Shown here in pieces: positions 13,253-25,609 of a stretch of 64,000 bases of DNA (position 1 is its first letter; each line of letters starts with the position of its first letter). Location of the stretch: the NCBI GenBank assembly GCA_011947345.1, contig JAAVTG010000782.1:1-64000 (forward strand), in the 5' to 3' direction. The DNA is from Phytophthora quininea (taxonomy: Eukaryota; Oomycota; Peronosporomycetes; Peronosporales; Peronosporaceae). The notes below the pieces were generated by a model. It was not told the origin of the DNA, did no database searches, and was given only the letters and a program-made list of their open reading frames with translations. Position numbers and translations under genes: made by a program.

Positions 13253-15307
13253 CTAGTACTTTTCCGTCCTTCCCGATCCGATTAAAACATCTACATCCGC
13301 CAGCCACTCGTGAATCCTCGGATCACGAACGTTTGAGGAAACCCAACGCACCACATCGTCTGGTGCGTGCTCAAGCGCTGCATGAATCCTGACGCGAGAG
13401 CTGTCGTGTTCGAACCGCGGTCTCCGAAAGGCCCAGCCTAGCACGTCGCACCAGTTGTCAAAGCCCATGGCCAATGCATCGCACACGATCGAAACGCGAT
13501 CCCCTTCAGACAGCCACGACATCACTTCACACGGCATCACTTCCCGGACAGTGTATCTGCGGTCTTGTATGAGTTTGCGAGTCTCTTCAAGATCAAGCGG
13601 TGAACCATTTTCGAGCAACCACCTAGGCATCTTGTTGTCCACTTGCCGCATGAGGAGTCCCATGTGCTTCACGAATACGTCGCGCCTTTGTCGGCGTAAA
13701 ACCTCCGAAGGATCGTCAGGTAGCCCCGTTTCAGCGCTAGCTCAAGTATCTGTGCCACGCACTCGTCGACTTGGTGAGCGTGCAACCATTGCAATGTCTG
13801 TAGGATTTTGAAAACCGCTTCATCGTTGCTGGAAGATTGAGTCGACTGGCAAAGGTTTCCTTCAGTGAATATCTGCTGGATGCACGAATGAATCGCATCA
13901 CGGTAGTGCAATTTGACGTACGCCTCAGATTCTTCTTGGACCAACACCTTGAGCAATTCCAAGCGACTTTGATCCATGGCATAGCGCAGTGCAGCAGAGT
14001 GTACAAAGTTTTGCTGATTGTCACACAGGAAACGAACAACTTCCCAATGTCCGTGATGCATGGCACCGTATAGCGCACTCAGTGAAGCATTCGAGGCCTG
14101 CTGTTCATACAGGTAATGAACCACAGCAAGATGTCCATGGGCAGCTGCCATATCCATATGATAATCATCCCTTCCCTTTAAGCAATTTTCATGCAACCAC
14201 CGAACCATCTCCAGATTGCCTTCCTTGGCTGCATAGCTCATTGCGCTTGTTGTGCACCCTTCATGCCTGTTCTGATGGAGCCATTGCACCACTTTAAGAT
14301 GGCCATTGCCAGCAGCATAATCCATCGCATCTGCAGTGCACCCTCAGTGCGATTCTCGTGCAACCACTTGACCAGTTCTAGATGCCCTTCCCAAGCAGCA
14401 CGATCCATCACATTGGCCGTGAATTGTTCGCTGCAATGCATGTGAAACCACTGCAACATTTCCAGATTGCCGCTACGAGCTGCATACACGGGGCATCTGG
14501 AGCAGAATTTATCTCCATGATCTAACGCCCACTGGACTAGGTGGAGGTAGCCAATATCGGCGGCCCCAGCCATTGTATATCCAAGAGGAACGTGGCAATT
14601 CTCACACAACCACTTCATAGTTTCAACTTTCCCTGCTGCAGCAGCTTTAAGGATAGCATACGCGCAGTCCGATCTTGCTACATTAGCGTACAGCCATTGC
14701 ACAATTTCCAAAGGACCTTTGCTGCTGCACAGGCAATCGCATATGATGAACAACTTTCTGGATACTTCTCTGCTATCCATTTCACCATCTCGAGCAGCCC
14801 GTTCTCAGCCGCAACGCTAACTCCTTCGTCTACATCAGGCCCTAAAGGCATACCAGTCGTACTATTCCATTCGTACAACCACTTCACAACATCCAAATGG
14901 TTAAACCTCACAGCCTCAAACAACACATTCCCAAGATCTCGTTTCCACGGACCACGGTCGTCCGGGATTTCTGTTAACATCCACTGGAGAATATGCAGGT
15001 GACCTCCACGAGCAGCAGCGTTCACTGCGTCCTCCCAGTTGGGTGTGGTCAACTTTAGCAGCACCTTCAGCGTCGGAATCGCATCTCCATGTTCACAGGC
15101 CGCAGTGAACACATTTCGATCCACGTAGGCAATGAGGTACCGGTCGATAAGAGACCCCACACTAGGCATTGAATAGCACGCAACGTATTCACGACACACG
15201 AATCGGACGATTACTCGGGGTAGCAACCGAGGTGCTTTCATCTTCAGATGGTCAAATGCGTTGTGAGGTGCTTGGTCAAATTCGTAGAGCAAACTTCCAT
15301 CCATCAT
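13253..15307 (-). pseudogene. Ankyrin-repeat protein, copy 2 (longest copy), frameshifted
   Basis: This is the most complete ankyrin copy. It starts MMDGSLLYEFDQ at 15307 (or one codon later), has about 85 non-repeat residues (with CREYVACYSMPSVGSL), runs through about 16 degenerate ankyrin units and ends in GSGRTEKY. The segment 13304-15152 is almost the same as copy 1 in inverted orientation. Three frame breaks are visible. A change to GCAGCAGCAAAGG near 14720 is also in copy 3 but not copy 1. The GGG at 14341 (where four G are needed) is shared by all copies. A small replacement near 13675 turns the frame into ATYS-stop where copy 1 reads CAVFVKH. The last is not a homopolymer change, so real decay is likely. 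Ankyrin repeats mediate protein binding; no partner can be inferred. Confidence 0.8.
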
Positions 15308-17218
15308 TGCAGCGTTACTTCAATGAACTGCAACTTCATACCCGATTGAGACATCTACGCTTCAGATTAGCGCCTTCTAAGCGACCGTCTTGAACTCCGC
15401 AGCTACAGGCTTTCGGTCAGACTCCAAAGAAGGCCTTCCTGGTGCTCGATTTTCGAGTACTGAATTTAGACAATAATGTATACCCACCCCATTTCCGGCG
15501 TGAAATCCGGATTTTGTTATCGAGCACCACTCGTTGTTTTTCACCCAGAATACGGGGTCTGGAATCTTATCTTTTGAGTATGAGTATAGTAAAAGCAACA
15601 TGTAATTAGTGTGCTGTTAACTCAAGATTTTCATGGTCGATTAGTTGAATCAATCAACCAGCCATTCGACCAAGCCCAATAAATGCATACATTCGAAGTC
15701 ATGGCTGCCGGACAGGTGGAGTTCCTGCTGCAGTTGTTTGTGCTCGGCAAAAGTTAAATTGCTCATCAATATATCTGCCCAGCCCCTAAAATCAGGGAAT
15801 ACAAGCAAGGATTGGAGTGTACATAGTGAATCTCTCTTCGTTATATTGACCTCAAGGCACCGTCCATCGTGTAGTTCTGAAGTTCGAGTGTCTTGGTTCT
15901 TGTTACTCCGGCTTGGTCCTTGGCCCTTGATCCAGAATAACACACAAGACCAGGAATAGTTAACGATATCCTTGATCCAGGTGGTAAATCGACGATCAGA
16001 AGTCCACGCGCAGTTCACACAACCGGAAAAGCTTGCAATATAATACTAATATAATATAAACAGAGTCTACAAACGACACGTTATACAGCCCTTGTTATTT
16101 GTCTTAGCCGAGACTTGAGCTAATCACCGGTGTCAATGGGCTTCAGGTCCTGAATAACCGACTGAAAGAAGACACTCACAACGTATGCGCACCACTCTCT
16201 TCGAGAGAAATCTCCAATCGATATCACAGCTTTGTCCAACGCTTCGCCTCCACAGTCTTCAGCCACGGAACGAGGGGTCGACTCTGGTCCAGATGCCCTT
16301 GAACGCAGAATGTGAAATGGGTCAAGGAGCAAGTCCCGCCCAACCACCACACCAAATAAGTGGGGCTTGAACCTGAGTGAGCGCGCTCAGAACTTCAACC
16401 TATTGGTGCCTTGAACTCGGCTGGAGTCCCGCAGATGTGGCGTAGCGGGATCCGCCAAAATTTCGTTAAGGCTAGATCCGACGAACCAACAGCGCACAGA
16501 CACCAACTAACGGAGGGGTACTCCGATCGCCGTGGGATGCTAAACTTCTCACTTTGCGTGCCCGTTGCCGGGCTGGATCTGCTCTCTCGTTGACTCCAGA
16601 GGTGCAGATGGCGTGAAGCCGGAATGTCTCGGCGTGACTTGGGGGTGGATGGAGCAGCGCGGAAGTCTTCGCTCTGCGTCCGGTTGATAGATCCAGATCC
16701 CGAGAGAATACTCGGTCTCGGGGATTTGGTTGCCGATCTGGAATCGGGCCGCGAGGGTTGCCTTTGGGTGTTGTCCTCTACGATGCTTGCCGTCTCCTAT
16801 GACGGGATCTTGAGTGGGGTGAGAACCCAACGGATCTTCGAGCCAAGCAATAACTCCCTCCGATCTGGATCTGCGCTCGCCGGTGTTAGATCCAAGCTAG
16901 TGATCTGACCAATATACGTTCCAGAGTCTACACACAGCGAGAGATCTACCGCACAGCACTTAGCGACGCTGCGTAAGGCCAATGTAGTTCCTGTTCTTGG
17001 CGTTCTTGAAAAGCACTTGTCATTTGCGAGGCAAATTCGGTTCTGATTTGCGGTTACACCGACGGACAGAATGCAACTGCCAGCAAAACTCGACGTAGAC
17101 CGGGCGTGTGTGATATGGATCGTGTAACCATCAATTTTATCAACCAATCAAACCACTCGAAGCGTTGCGTCGCAACGCTAAACCGCAGTTATTATTCTGA
17201 GTCATTCACATGGTAAAA
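15308..17218. other. Gene-poor repeat-like DNA
   Basis: About 1.9 kb without a supportable gene. Short frames are numerous but none exceeds about 120 codons or shows a motif. The words GATCC and GGATC recur often from about 16440 onward. The region most resembles decayed transposon sequence adjoining the pogo-type relic to its right. Confidence 0.5.
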
Positions 17219-18500
17219 TGGAGGGAGCCGCTGACCCCCCAGAGCGCCTACCACCAGATAGAGCACTACAGCTGCCAGAGAAGATCGCCATCGCAGGACT
17301 CTTCGACGAGGGGTTCTCTTAGCCTAAACGACGAAGGATGCACTACTCCATGAAGCAGAAACAGCATGCTCTCCTAGCGACGGAAGGTCTCAGTCAGCAA
17401 GAGGCCGCCAGGACTAAAAACAAATCGACAGTGGACGCTGATTTCGTGGCGGAAGAACGAGGAGGACATTATTGGCTTTTGAGGCAGTGAGAAGACACTG
17501 TCAAGAGCACCTGGCCGCCCCGAAATCATCCCGTTTAGAGTAGAACTTATCACTTATATGAAGGACACACGACGTGAATCGCTACCACTTACCTCGTCTT
17601 TGATGGCGGCCTACGTACGTCAGGAGCCACACAAAACCAATTTTAGTACAAAATACAGCTGCCTCTAATTTTACTAAAAACTCATACTAATTCGTTACTT
17701 GCTACTCGTTCAAGTAAAAAGCTAAGATCACCGAACAGCTGTTGCCCGACGGGAAGGTGGCTGTTCTATTCTGTCCGTCGGTGTAAGTCTACCGTAATCT
17801 AGATATCGTAGAGCGTACTTTTCTCCTAAGACACACCTATCTCTAGCCAATCACATAGAGCTGCTAACCAGCTGATCCCACGAGATGTCCTTGAGCACAC
17901 CTGCAGAACCAGGACACTCGAGCAGCTAAACCAGTCATTTCCAAGACGGCACGGCGTGCGCCATGCCACGACCACCAGGCCAAGCCCAAGGCCGAACGCG
18001 CGCAAAAGGCAAAGGGCCGAAGCTATTTCAGCGGTTTGCACTATCGTATCGCTTTAAAAGCGATGTTATCGCCTTTACGAGGATGGTGCCATCATGCACG
18101 CCACTGTTCAACACTTTTTCCCTCTTTGTTCTCTCCAGAAGTGATGACAAAAAAACTAAAGGATCAACTGCGAGGAAATTGGGTACAGCAAATGCTGCAT
18201 CAACTACAAACTCACGTTCTCGGTGAGCCGTTTAAGCTCCAGCCACCTTCTCACAGTGATTTAATCGATTGGACCAACACGGTGTGGAATTCCCTGTCAA
18301 AAAAGACCATTTCGAGTGGATTTGTGAAAGCGCAAATTACACACAGTTCTAAGGCTTTTGACGGTCAACGCTACGATTCTGGTGACAATTTCGAGGTGCA
18401 GTGGGAGTCGCTCTTGGAGCTAATGACGGAAATTGATTTGGAAGACGCAGTTATCGACGAAGATCGCGATATTGACACGCTTAGGGAGGATAGAGATTAA
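17219..18500 (+). mobile_element. Degenerate pogo-like DDE transposase relic
   Basis: An N-terminal part starts at 17219 (MEGAADPPERLPPD) and, after a stop at 17321, continues as a helix-turn-helix region (MKQKQHALL, LSQQEAAR, NKSTV) and then, shifted, ISWRKNEEDIIGF and APGRPEIIPF. This is the DNA-binding start of CENP-B/pogo-type transposases. Near 18143-18500 a C-terminal part follows with LKDQLRGNWVQQML, WTNTVWNSLS and ISSGFVKAQI and an acidic tail. The LRGxWVxxL motif recurs in the younger element at 45.6-47.4 kb. The catalytic core between about 17660 and 18030 is not recognisable, there are several stops, and I found no terminal repeats. This is an old, inactive copy. Confidence 0.6.
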
Positions 18501-18719
18501 CGTCGTAATAGACAAGACATTTTTGCTCCTGTACATCTCGTGCACATTTTCAACGGGACGACTTCAATGTTCTTGGGGTGCGCTCTAGGATATCTAGATT
18601 ACGGTATTGATCTGTCTTACTCATCCCAACTGGTATCATTTGCACCTAATCGCAACCTGACTGACTGGCTTTATATTCCGCCTCTCCATGTCGCACCTCT
18701 AGCACGTTTGACAGTCGTA

Positions 18720-18870
18720 GCTTGGATCTGGATCACAGATCCTAGCTTCTAGGGCACAGATCACGGATCGCACATTGTAGCCCACAGATCAGGATCTTGG
18801 TGTTAGGGTTGTTGGATCCGGATCTGTGTAGACTGGGTCCGGGTATATATTTGCTGGATCTAGATCTTGA
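18720..18870. repeat. GATC-dense tract
   Basis: About a dozen GATC tetramers lie within 150 bp, many as GGATC or GATCC (ggatctggatcac, ggatccggatctg, ggatctagatc). The spacing is irregular, so this is not a simple tandem repeat. It seems to be the densest part of a wider enrichment between about 16.4 and 19.6 kb. Confidence 0.6.
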
Positions 18871-19824
18871 TTTTCTTCTTAGCACATCACCACACAGACA
18901 GCACGCTCTTGACGACGATCCTTGTCCTGCTGTGACGGTTCGCCTTGACCCACCCACATGCTGTACGGCGGGTAGATGTGGCTGCCTTTACAGCACGCAC
19001 AGTGACAGACTTGGACCCGAAGAGTTAGCCCACTTGCGCTTGACAGGGAAAAATGAACTCTATTTAAAGTAGCTGGCTAGCGTTCTCCTGTATGAATGTG
19101 GACTACTTGAGTTGCCTTCATTGAGTATCACTTGACTTGAGTATGGGCGCTTGGTTACACGCCGCGAAGCGTCGCTCTAACTTGGCAACGTGGCCTTTCA
19201 TGAGAGATTTGGAAAGATCTCACGACTCAGTCGCTCACGAGCCCAGCGTGTCTTTGAATTAGAGTTCTTGGTCTTCATGACTGGAATATTGCTGATCCAG
19301 GAGTATCCGATCCAGAAACCATGATCCAGAAATGTTTGAACCATGCAATCTGGTACTCCGACGTTCAATATTCTTTGGCGAAAATCATCAAACCCCAGCC
19401 ATGGATCAGGGCTCTGGTTCATCCCTTTTCCGTTCCGTGGTCATGGGTCAAATATATGAAAAGTAGCGGCAGCGTGGTAACGATGCACACACATCACCCA
19501 ATTTGAAGTCCGAGCTAGGCCCAAGGATCAGAGAGTCTCGACCTAGAAGCCCAAAATATTTTTGGATTAGGGAGCTGCACATCTTCGATCAAGGATCTCA
19601 TGACCTTGACAGCTTTGTTCAGGATTCTGTTTTTTTCTTTGTTGCATACGATCACGGCTGGATGAGGGAAAACAGTTGATTAGTTAGCGAAGTTTGGCCT
19701 GCGAAGCCCTAACTACTCAATTCCTCTTTTCTAACTAGTATTTCGAGTAAACTTGGCCCATGGGGAACAGTCTATATACCCAGTGGGAAAAAATATTAAT
19801 CCCCAATCTGGCGCAAGCCCACTT

Positions 19825-19850
19825 GAAAGAAGAAGAAGAAGAAGAAGAAG
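19825..19850 (+). repeat. (GAA)n microsatellite
   Basis: A purine run of about eight AAG/GAA units interrupts non-coding sequence. No coding frame uses it. Confidence 0.9.
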
Positions 19851-20748
19851 TGTAGAGCCCCGCCCTCTTCTTCTTGCCGCAGCGGACTCCGAGTCCCGAG
19901 CACTGTGCTCGTTTGCGCTGTGTACGGCAGAACCACGAATGCCGTGGTTTCTCCCTCAAGTCGGAAATAGCCGGTTCCTCTTCCACGGTCCTTCAGACCG
20001 GTTCGATAAACCGATCACGTTCGTCCAGGGCTGCATGTCCTGGAATATGGGATATGATATTGTGTTGGGGTTGAAAAAGGGTAGATCCTTGGTTACCAGT
20101 GCGTGCCAGAATCTAGGGTTTCGTAGTATATCCTTGAATTCCGGAATAGATCCAGGATTTAGGTGCTGGTCTAGGGAGATTTTCAGCTGATTATTGTATA
20201 CAAAGTGTCACGTCAAGTGGAGAAGCACTGCCCGATACATTCGTGGCAGGCTTTCGAGGGAAACCTGCGTCAGGACGAGGGGCGACTTGGACAGAGCGTC
20301 TAATTCAAGGATCCTGAACGTGCACGTTAAAAACCAGATACCTTCTAGTCTAAGGCCCAAGTTTGACTCCGAAACCCAATCAGAGAATCACCAATCATTC
20401 CGCATTTCATGTCCCAAACCATATGTTGCACTGACTCAAATACCAAGTCAATCAGGGTGCATCTGAGCTTTTAGCCATTCAGAACACCATCGCCACGAAT
20501 CTTTGGAAAGTTTTGAGAGCGCATCGAGTCAGACGTGCAGAATGACCGGTCTGCAACGACCATTTTCCACTTGGGCACCACCATTAAGGTCGCCCGCCAA
20601 CGCTAACCGGTGTCGGTGATCGGATACTCATACAAACCGGGGCACTTCTTTCCGCTTGGGATTCTTTTGTACGTCCTGTCGTCAGGAGCCCGGCTTAGCT
20701 TGGCGTGTCAGGGAATTGATTGGAGAGTCGTTCTGTCTTGAATTCGCC

Positions 20749-21596
20749 ATGGCCAACGCAGACCAACATCAGTTCAATGCCTCCTCCGCCGAACTTCCCT
20801 TGATGAAGACGCTCATATGTGCTGGTGCCATGTGGGCGGAAATGTATTCCAGCAAGCGAAAGCACGTAGAGCTGATCCGAAGGACACTAGATGTGTGTTC
20901 AAGGAGCTGTACGACCTCTACTTCTCCCCTAAATTGATCTTTGCAAAGCTGAACGAACAGATCACGACGAGATGAAACGAACTTCCGGCAGGAAGTGCGG
21001 CTCATGGCTTTAGGTGAACCAGTGTATCGCTTCCGAACGCATGCCCGATATTGGTGGCGTCCCATCGACTAAGGTTTCTGTCTGCCAACGTCGCACGCGG
21101 TCTGTGTGCATACCGTGGCAGCTGCCGTAGCCCCTGGCATGTCGCTCCCTGGGATTACATCGCCAACGCGTCATTTTGTGGCAAACCTGCAGCGTGGATG
21201 CCGTGCGCGACACATTCGGGCTGCTCGAGCAGCAGTCTCGGCAGAAACTGAAACGGATCAGGTGATTGAGGACGATGCGCCAAGCAACACTCACCAAGAT
21301 GTCATTGAGTCCAACAGTAACACTCACCTCGAAGCCTCTGAGTGCAATGGCAGCAGAGACCAAGGTGGTTTAGAAATTGTAACCGCAATGCCCACCGATA
21401 TCGATGAAGGTGCTGTTACCACTGACACTGATAGGAGTAACGTGATGCACTCCTTCAAGGTGTCGCGATAGCTGCAGTAGTTGATCAAGCTACGACAGAA
21501 CCCGACGCTGCAGGTGCAGTGGCTAATCGCAAAAGCGAGCGACGTCGTTTGATGTCTCGTCGAGCTCGCGAGGCGGCTGAGCAAAGGCAGCGCTAA
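20749..21596 (+). pseudogene. Unrecognised degenerate coding remnant
   Basis: A start at 20749 reads MANADQHQFNASSAELPLMK for about 60 codons and then breaks. After frame changes, coding-like sequence resumes: an Asp/Glu/Thr-rich stretch with DQVIEDDAPSN and AMPTDIDEGAV (about 21240-21470), and a basic end NRKSERRRLMSRRAREAAEQ closing at the stop of 21594. Composition is protein-like, but I recognise no family. It could be a remnant of a transposon-encoded protein or a hypothetical gene with several consensus errors. An acidic stretch followed by an Arg-rich tail might suggest a nuclear protein, but this is weak. Confidence 0.35.
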
Positions 21597-21941
21597 GCTG
21601 ACGGTGGGTGCATTCATCGGCACGCCATACTCGGCAATCTTTCCCTAATCAGTGCGCTGATCGGTAACTTTTCGAGTTTTTTCAATGTACTTTTAATACC
21701 TGTGCGAGTTCGGGACGCTCTTCATCAATAAAAAATTGTATATTAGTCCGTCCAAGCCGATGTCAAGGATGTTTTCCCGAGCACGAGGGTGGATGGCACG
21801 CAACACGCCGCGGATGTTGGTCAGGTGTCGTCGGATAGTTGGCTCCTCGAAGTGAACAATCCTGTCGATTTTTGGTTACAAAATTATTCGTACTTTAGTG
21901 CGTGTACCAACGTCTTGGAAAGGTGAAGAACAATAAAGATC

Positions 21942-24097
21942 ATGGAGACGGAGTGGGCGTTCCTGCAGCCGTGGCTTGCGGTGTTGCGTAAGAGTCTGTC
22001 GGTTCAAGAGCCCGAGTCGGGTGTTTTACTGCTAGCAAAGTTTGATTTCCGGTCACATACATGGGGAACGACAAGAAATTCACGATAAAACAGTGTTTTC
22101 TACAGGTGAGCTTCCCAACAGACCAGACCAGTCGAATTGAAGATCGTCAAAAGTTGCAGCGTCTTCGAGAGGCCATGGAGCTCTTCAACATGTTAAATGC
22201 AGTCAACAATGCTGCGTTTGTGGAACTTCTATCCGACTTTATGGACCGACCAGAGCGCGGTAATACGATGGACAAGCCGTGCCTGTTCTGTCCGACATGG
22301 AAATGCTTTTTGATCGGCACCTTGTCGATAGATGACGCGGTTGCAAAACAGTCGTCGGCGTCATGGGGAGCTTTACTTGGCTGCCCGGATAACCCTTGGG
22401 AGTATTCGACAGAGTTTCAAGCAGCCATGAGGAAGTTGGAAGAGTTAGGAGACGGCAAACATGAAGACTGGTGGTACGTTCGGGCGTCAGTCGACTGGGT
22501 TATCCATCGCGACAACATATATGCGGAAGGGATGCAGAGACGTCCGATACGAGAAGAGATCACCCCAGCTCCACGTTTTACGCGCACGAATTGGGACAGT
22601 TCTTTCAGTTTGAAGCGCCTGCTGTGATGCAGCTCTTTTGTCTACAAGAAAATACTGATTTGCTTCGTATGTGGGGGAACTCCTTATGAACCGAGTCGAG
22701 AGATGGAACACCAAATTTTGCACATGGATTTGGGGTTAGAAAGTCTTGCTATTCCGGCAATGGAGGAAGCGCTGACCCGTTTCAATCTAGTGTCGCTCAA
22801 GCTAACTTTCGAGGACGGGAACACTTCCAAGACCGTGGCAAATACCGGCTTGCTGTTAAGTACATTGCTCTACGGTCGTTCCTTGTGTAACGTCGATAGG
22901 GTTTTCCACCGCCGTAAGGAGATCGAGCACATGACGATGAAGTACATTTTGGGCTCCGGCATTAATCTGGGTGCATTCTACTCTGCTGCAGCACATGCAA
23001 AGCTCAAGAGACTAATAATTCAGCCCGAAGAGGATGCCTTCGAGGATGACGAGTTATTGGTTCATGCCGATGCCCACACGCAATGGAGATGGCTAGCGTA
23101 TTCGCTGGGGGACCGAAATGCAAGCACAGCTCTAGAGCTGCTTGAATTTTCAGCTTCGTTATTGACAGCGCATGACGTCAAAGCCGCAAAAACTGTCATC
23201 AAAGCGAACTATCCCGAACCATTATTTGAGGAACCCGCATCTTCAAGACCACGGTACGGGATTGTCGATCTCCCGGCTGGAGCTCGGTTGGTTCCTCAAG
23301 TTTTGATTGAAGATAATCAAGGGGCTGACACAGTTCTTTCTCTTTCAGAGCCTTGTCAATGCAGAGCCATGCTAATTTCACCCGACAAGGCAAATGTTAT
23401 AGTCCCCGGGTATGGTGTTTGCTCAGTACCACTTAGTGAGAACGTGTTCGTTCGTGACACAAGACGTCGAAATCGATCGCGCCATTTACAGCGTCTACGA
23501 TTGCGTTTATCTGCAGTCGAGACCAACGAGGTGGTACCGAACCTGTTGGCGTTGATCGGTTACGGGCTTCGGTGGCTGGAATTTGATAACACGGGCGCTG
23601 ATCTCGTGTCTGTGGACTTGAGTGCGTTGGCTGCTGCCTGCCCCCATTTGAAAGACCTCCGTCTTTTGGATGTCGCCGTGGTGCCCGGCGCCAAAGACAG
23701 TTTAAAGCGCTGGTCGCTTCGGAAATTGGACATCCAAGGCACTTTGACCGGTTTGGAGGCTTGTCTTGGCGATCCTGCTTTCCGAATGTCACGAAACTTA
23801 GTGGTGATCAAGGTGGATATTCCACAAGGGTGGCAAGCGAACGATGAGGAAATGGAGGCCCTCAAAGCACGAAATGAACAATACTTACCGTTTGTCAAGG
23901 AACGATTTCCCATGACGTCGAAGCTTTCGATGATCAGCGTCGTGCATTCAGGAGAGGTGAAGGCGATGCATCGCCTGGACTCGAATATGCTGTCGTTGAT
24001 GTTCGGATACGCTGCCACAGCCATGCAAAGGCACGTTCAAGTGCAGAACTCCGGCAGGACTTCTAATGTGGTACTCAACAATGATCCCGAAGAGTAG
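21942..24097 (+). CDS. LRR-like (RNI-like) family protein, copy A
   Basis: The start METEWAFLQPWLAVLRKSLS aligns with the starts of copies B and D. The protein (about 715 residues once frames are joined) has a conserved N-terminal half with FCPTWKCFLIG and WGALLGCPDNPWEYS. The C-terminal half resembles leucine-rich repeats (LRRLRLRLSAVET, DLSALAAACPHLKDLRLLDV, LRKLDIQGTLTGLEACLGDP), suggesting a ribonuclease-inhibitor-like solenoid. Frame breaks at the GGGG of 22063, the TTTT of 22576 and the G and C runs at 22672-22682 are each repaired by one added base, so I treat the gene as probably intact. No signal peptide or membrane segment is seen. I do not recognise the N-terminal domain; the family may be confined to oomycetes. 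An ankyrin copy begins about 30 bp after the stop. Confidence 0.65.
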
Positions 24098-24127
24098 TTA
24101 AATTAGTGATTGAATTGGTGATGAATG

Positions 24128-25572
24128 ATGGATGGAAGTTTGCCTCGCTAGTTGAGCTGACGCTCTACAACTCATTTGACCATCTGAAGATGAAGCAGCT
24201 TGCTTGCTTTACAATTGTCCAATTCGTATTTCGTGAATGCTTTGCGTGCTGCCCATTGCCCCTGCGGAGTCTCTTATTGACCAGTCCCTTATTACCCTCG
24301 TGGATCGATATGTGTACACTGAGGCTTGTGAACATGGAGATGCGATTCCGACGCTGAAGATGCTGCTAAAGTTGACCACACCCAACTGGGAGGACGCAGT
24401 GAACGCTGCTGCTCGCGGAGGTCACTTGCATATTCTACAGTGGATGTTAACAGAAATCCCGGACGACCGTGGTCCGTGGAAACGAGATCTTGGGAATATG
24501 TTGTTTGAGGCCGTGAGGTTTAACCATTTGGATGTTGTGAAGTGGTTGTACGAATGGAATAGTACGACTGGTATGCCATTAGGGCCTGATGTAGACGAAG
24601 GAGTTAGCGTTGCGGCTGAGAACGGGCTGCTCGAGATGGTGAAATGGATAGCAGAGACGTATCCAGAAAGTTGTTCATCATATGCGATTGCCTGTGCAGC
24701 AGCAAAGGTCCTTTGGAAATTGTGCAATGGCTGTACGCTAATGTAGCAAGATCGGACTGCGCGTATGCTATCCTTAAAGCTGCTGCAGCAGGGAAAGTTG
24801 AAACTATGAAGTGGTTGTGTGAGAATTGCCACGTTCCTCTTGGATATACAATGGCTGGGGCCGCCGATATTAGCTACCTCCACCTAGTCCAGTGGGCGTT
24901 TGATCATGGAGGTAAATTCTGCTCCAGATGCCCCGTGTATGCAGCTCGTAGCGGCAATCTGGAAATGTTGCAGTGGTTTCACATGCATTGCAGCGAACAA
25001 TTCACGACCAATGTGATGGATCGTGCTGCTTGGGAAGGGCATCTAGAACTGGTCAAGTGGTTGCACGAGAATCGCACTGAGGGTGCACTGCAGATGCGAT
25101 GGATTATGCTGCTGTCAATGACCATCTTGAGGTGGTGCAATGGCTCCATCAGAACAGGCATGAAGGGTGCACAACAAGCGCAATGAGCTATGCAGCCAAG
25201 GAAGGCAATCTGGAGATGGTTCGTGGTTGCATGAAAATTACTTGAAGGAATAGACGAGCAATCCAATGTATTACGCTACTATCAATGGAAATCTTGCTGT
25301 GGTTCGTTACCTACATGAACACCAGGTCTCGAAGCTCTATGGATGCGCGGCAAGGTGCCATGGGGCATGGACGTTAGGAAGTATTTCTCTTTCTGTGTGC
25401 TAGTCAAATAACCGCACAATATTCTACCGCATTGCGCAATGGCGTGGATCAGCGCCGCTTGGAATTACTAAAGGTATTGGCCCAAGAAGAATCTGAGGCG
25501 TACGTCAAATTTCACTACCATGGTGCGATTTATACATGTATCAAGGAGATATTCACCGAAGGATATATTGGA
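24128..25572 (+). pseudogene. Ankyrin-repeat protein, copy 3, mosaic and truncated
   Basis: The first 200 bp match copy 2 only loosely (SFDHLKMK is conserved, but the following residues differ and stops occur). From about 24330 to 25225 the sequence is almost the same as copies 1 and 2, and after that it diverges again. It carries the GCAGCAGCAAAGG frameshift of copy 2 near 24700 and the shared GGG frameshift at 25081. Homology ends near 25570 after 'IKEIFTEGYIG', before the C-terminal third. That third appears on the opposite strand just downstream. The abrupt identity changes suggest gene conversion onto an older, decayed copy. Confidence 0.75.
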
Positions 25573-25609
25573 GCTGTTTTTCTTCTTCTTTCCGTTCCGC
25601 TCAGATATC

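Larger units (their letters stand above)
18501..20748. other. Gene-poor region with GATC-rich and low-complexity DNA
   Basis: About 2.2 kb with no convincing gene. It contains the GATC-dense tract and the GAA microsatellite listed separately. Words of the type 'gatccag' and 'gatcc' recur throughout, suggesting decayed copies of one repeat. Confidence 0.5.
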
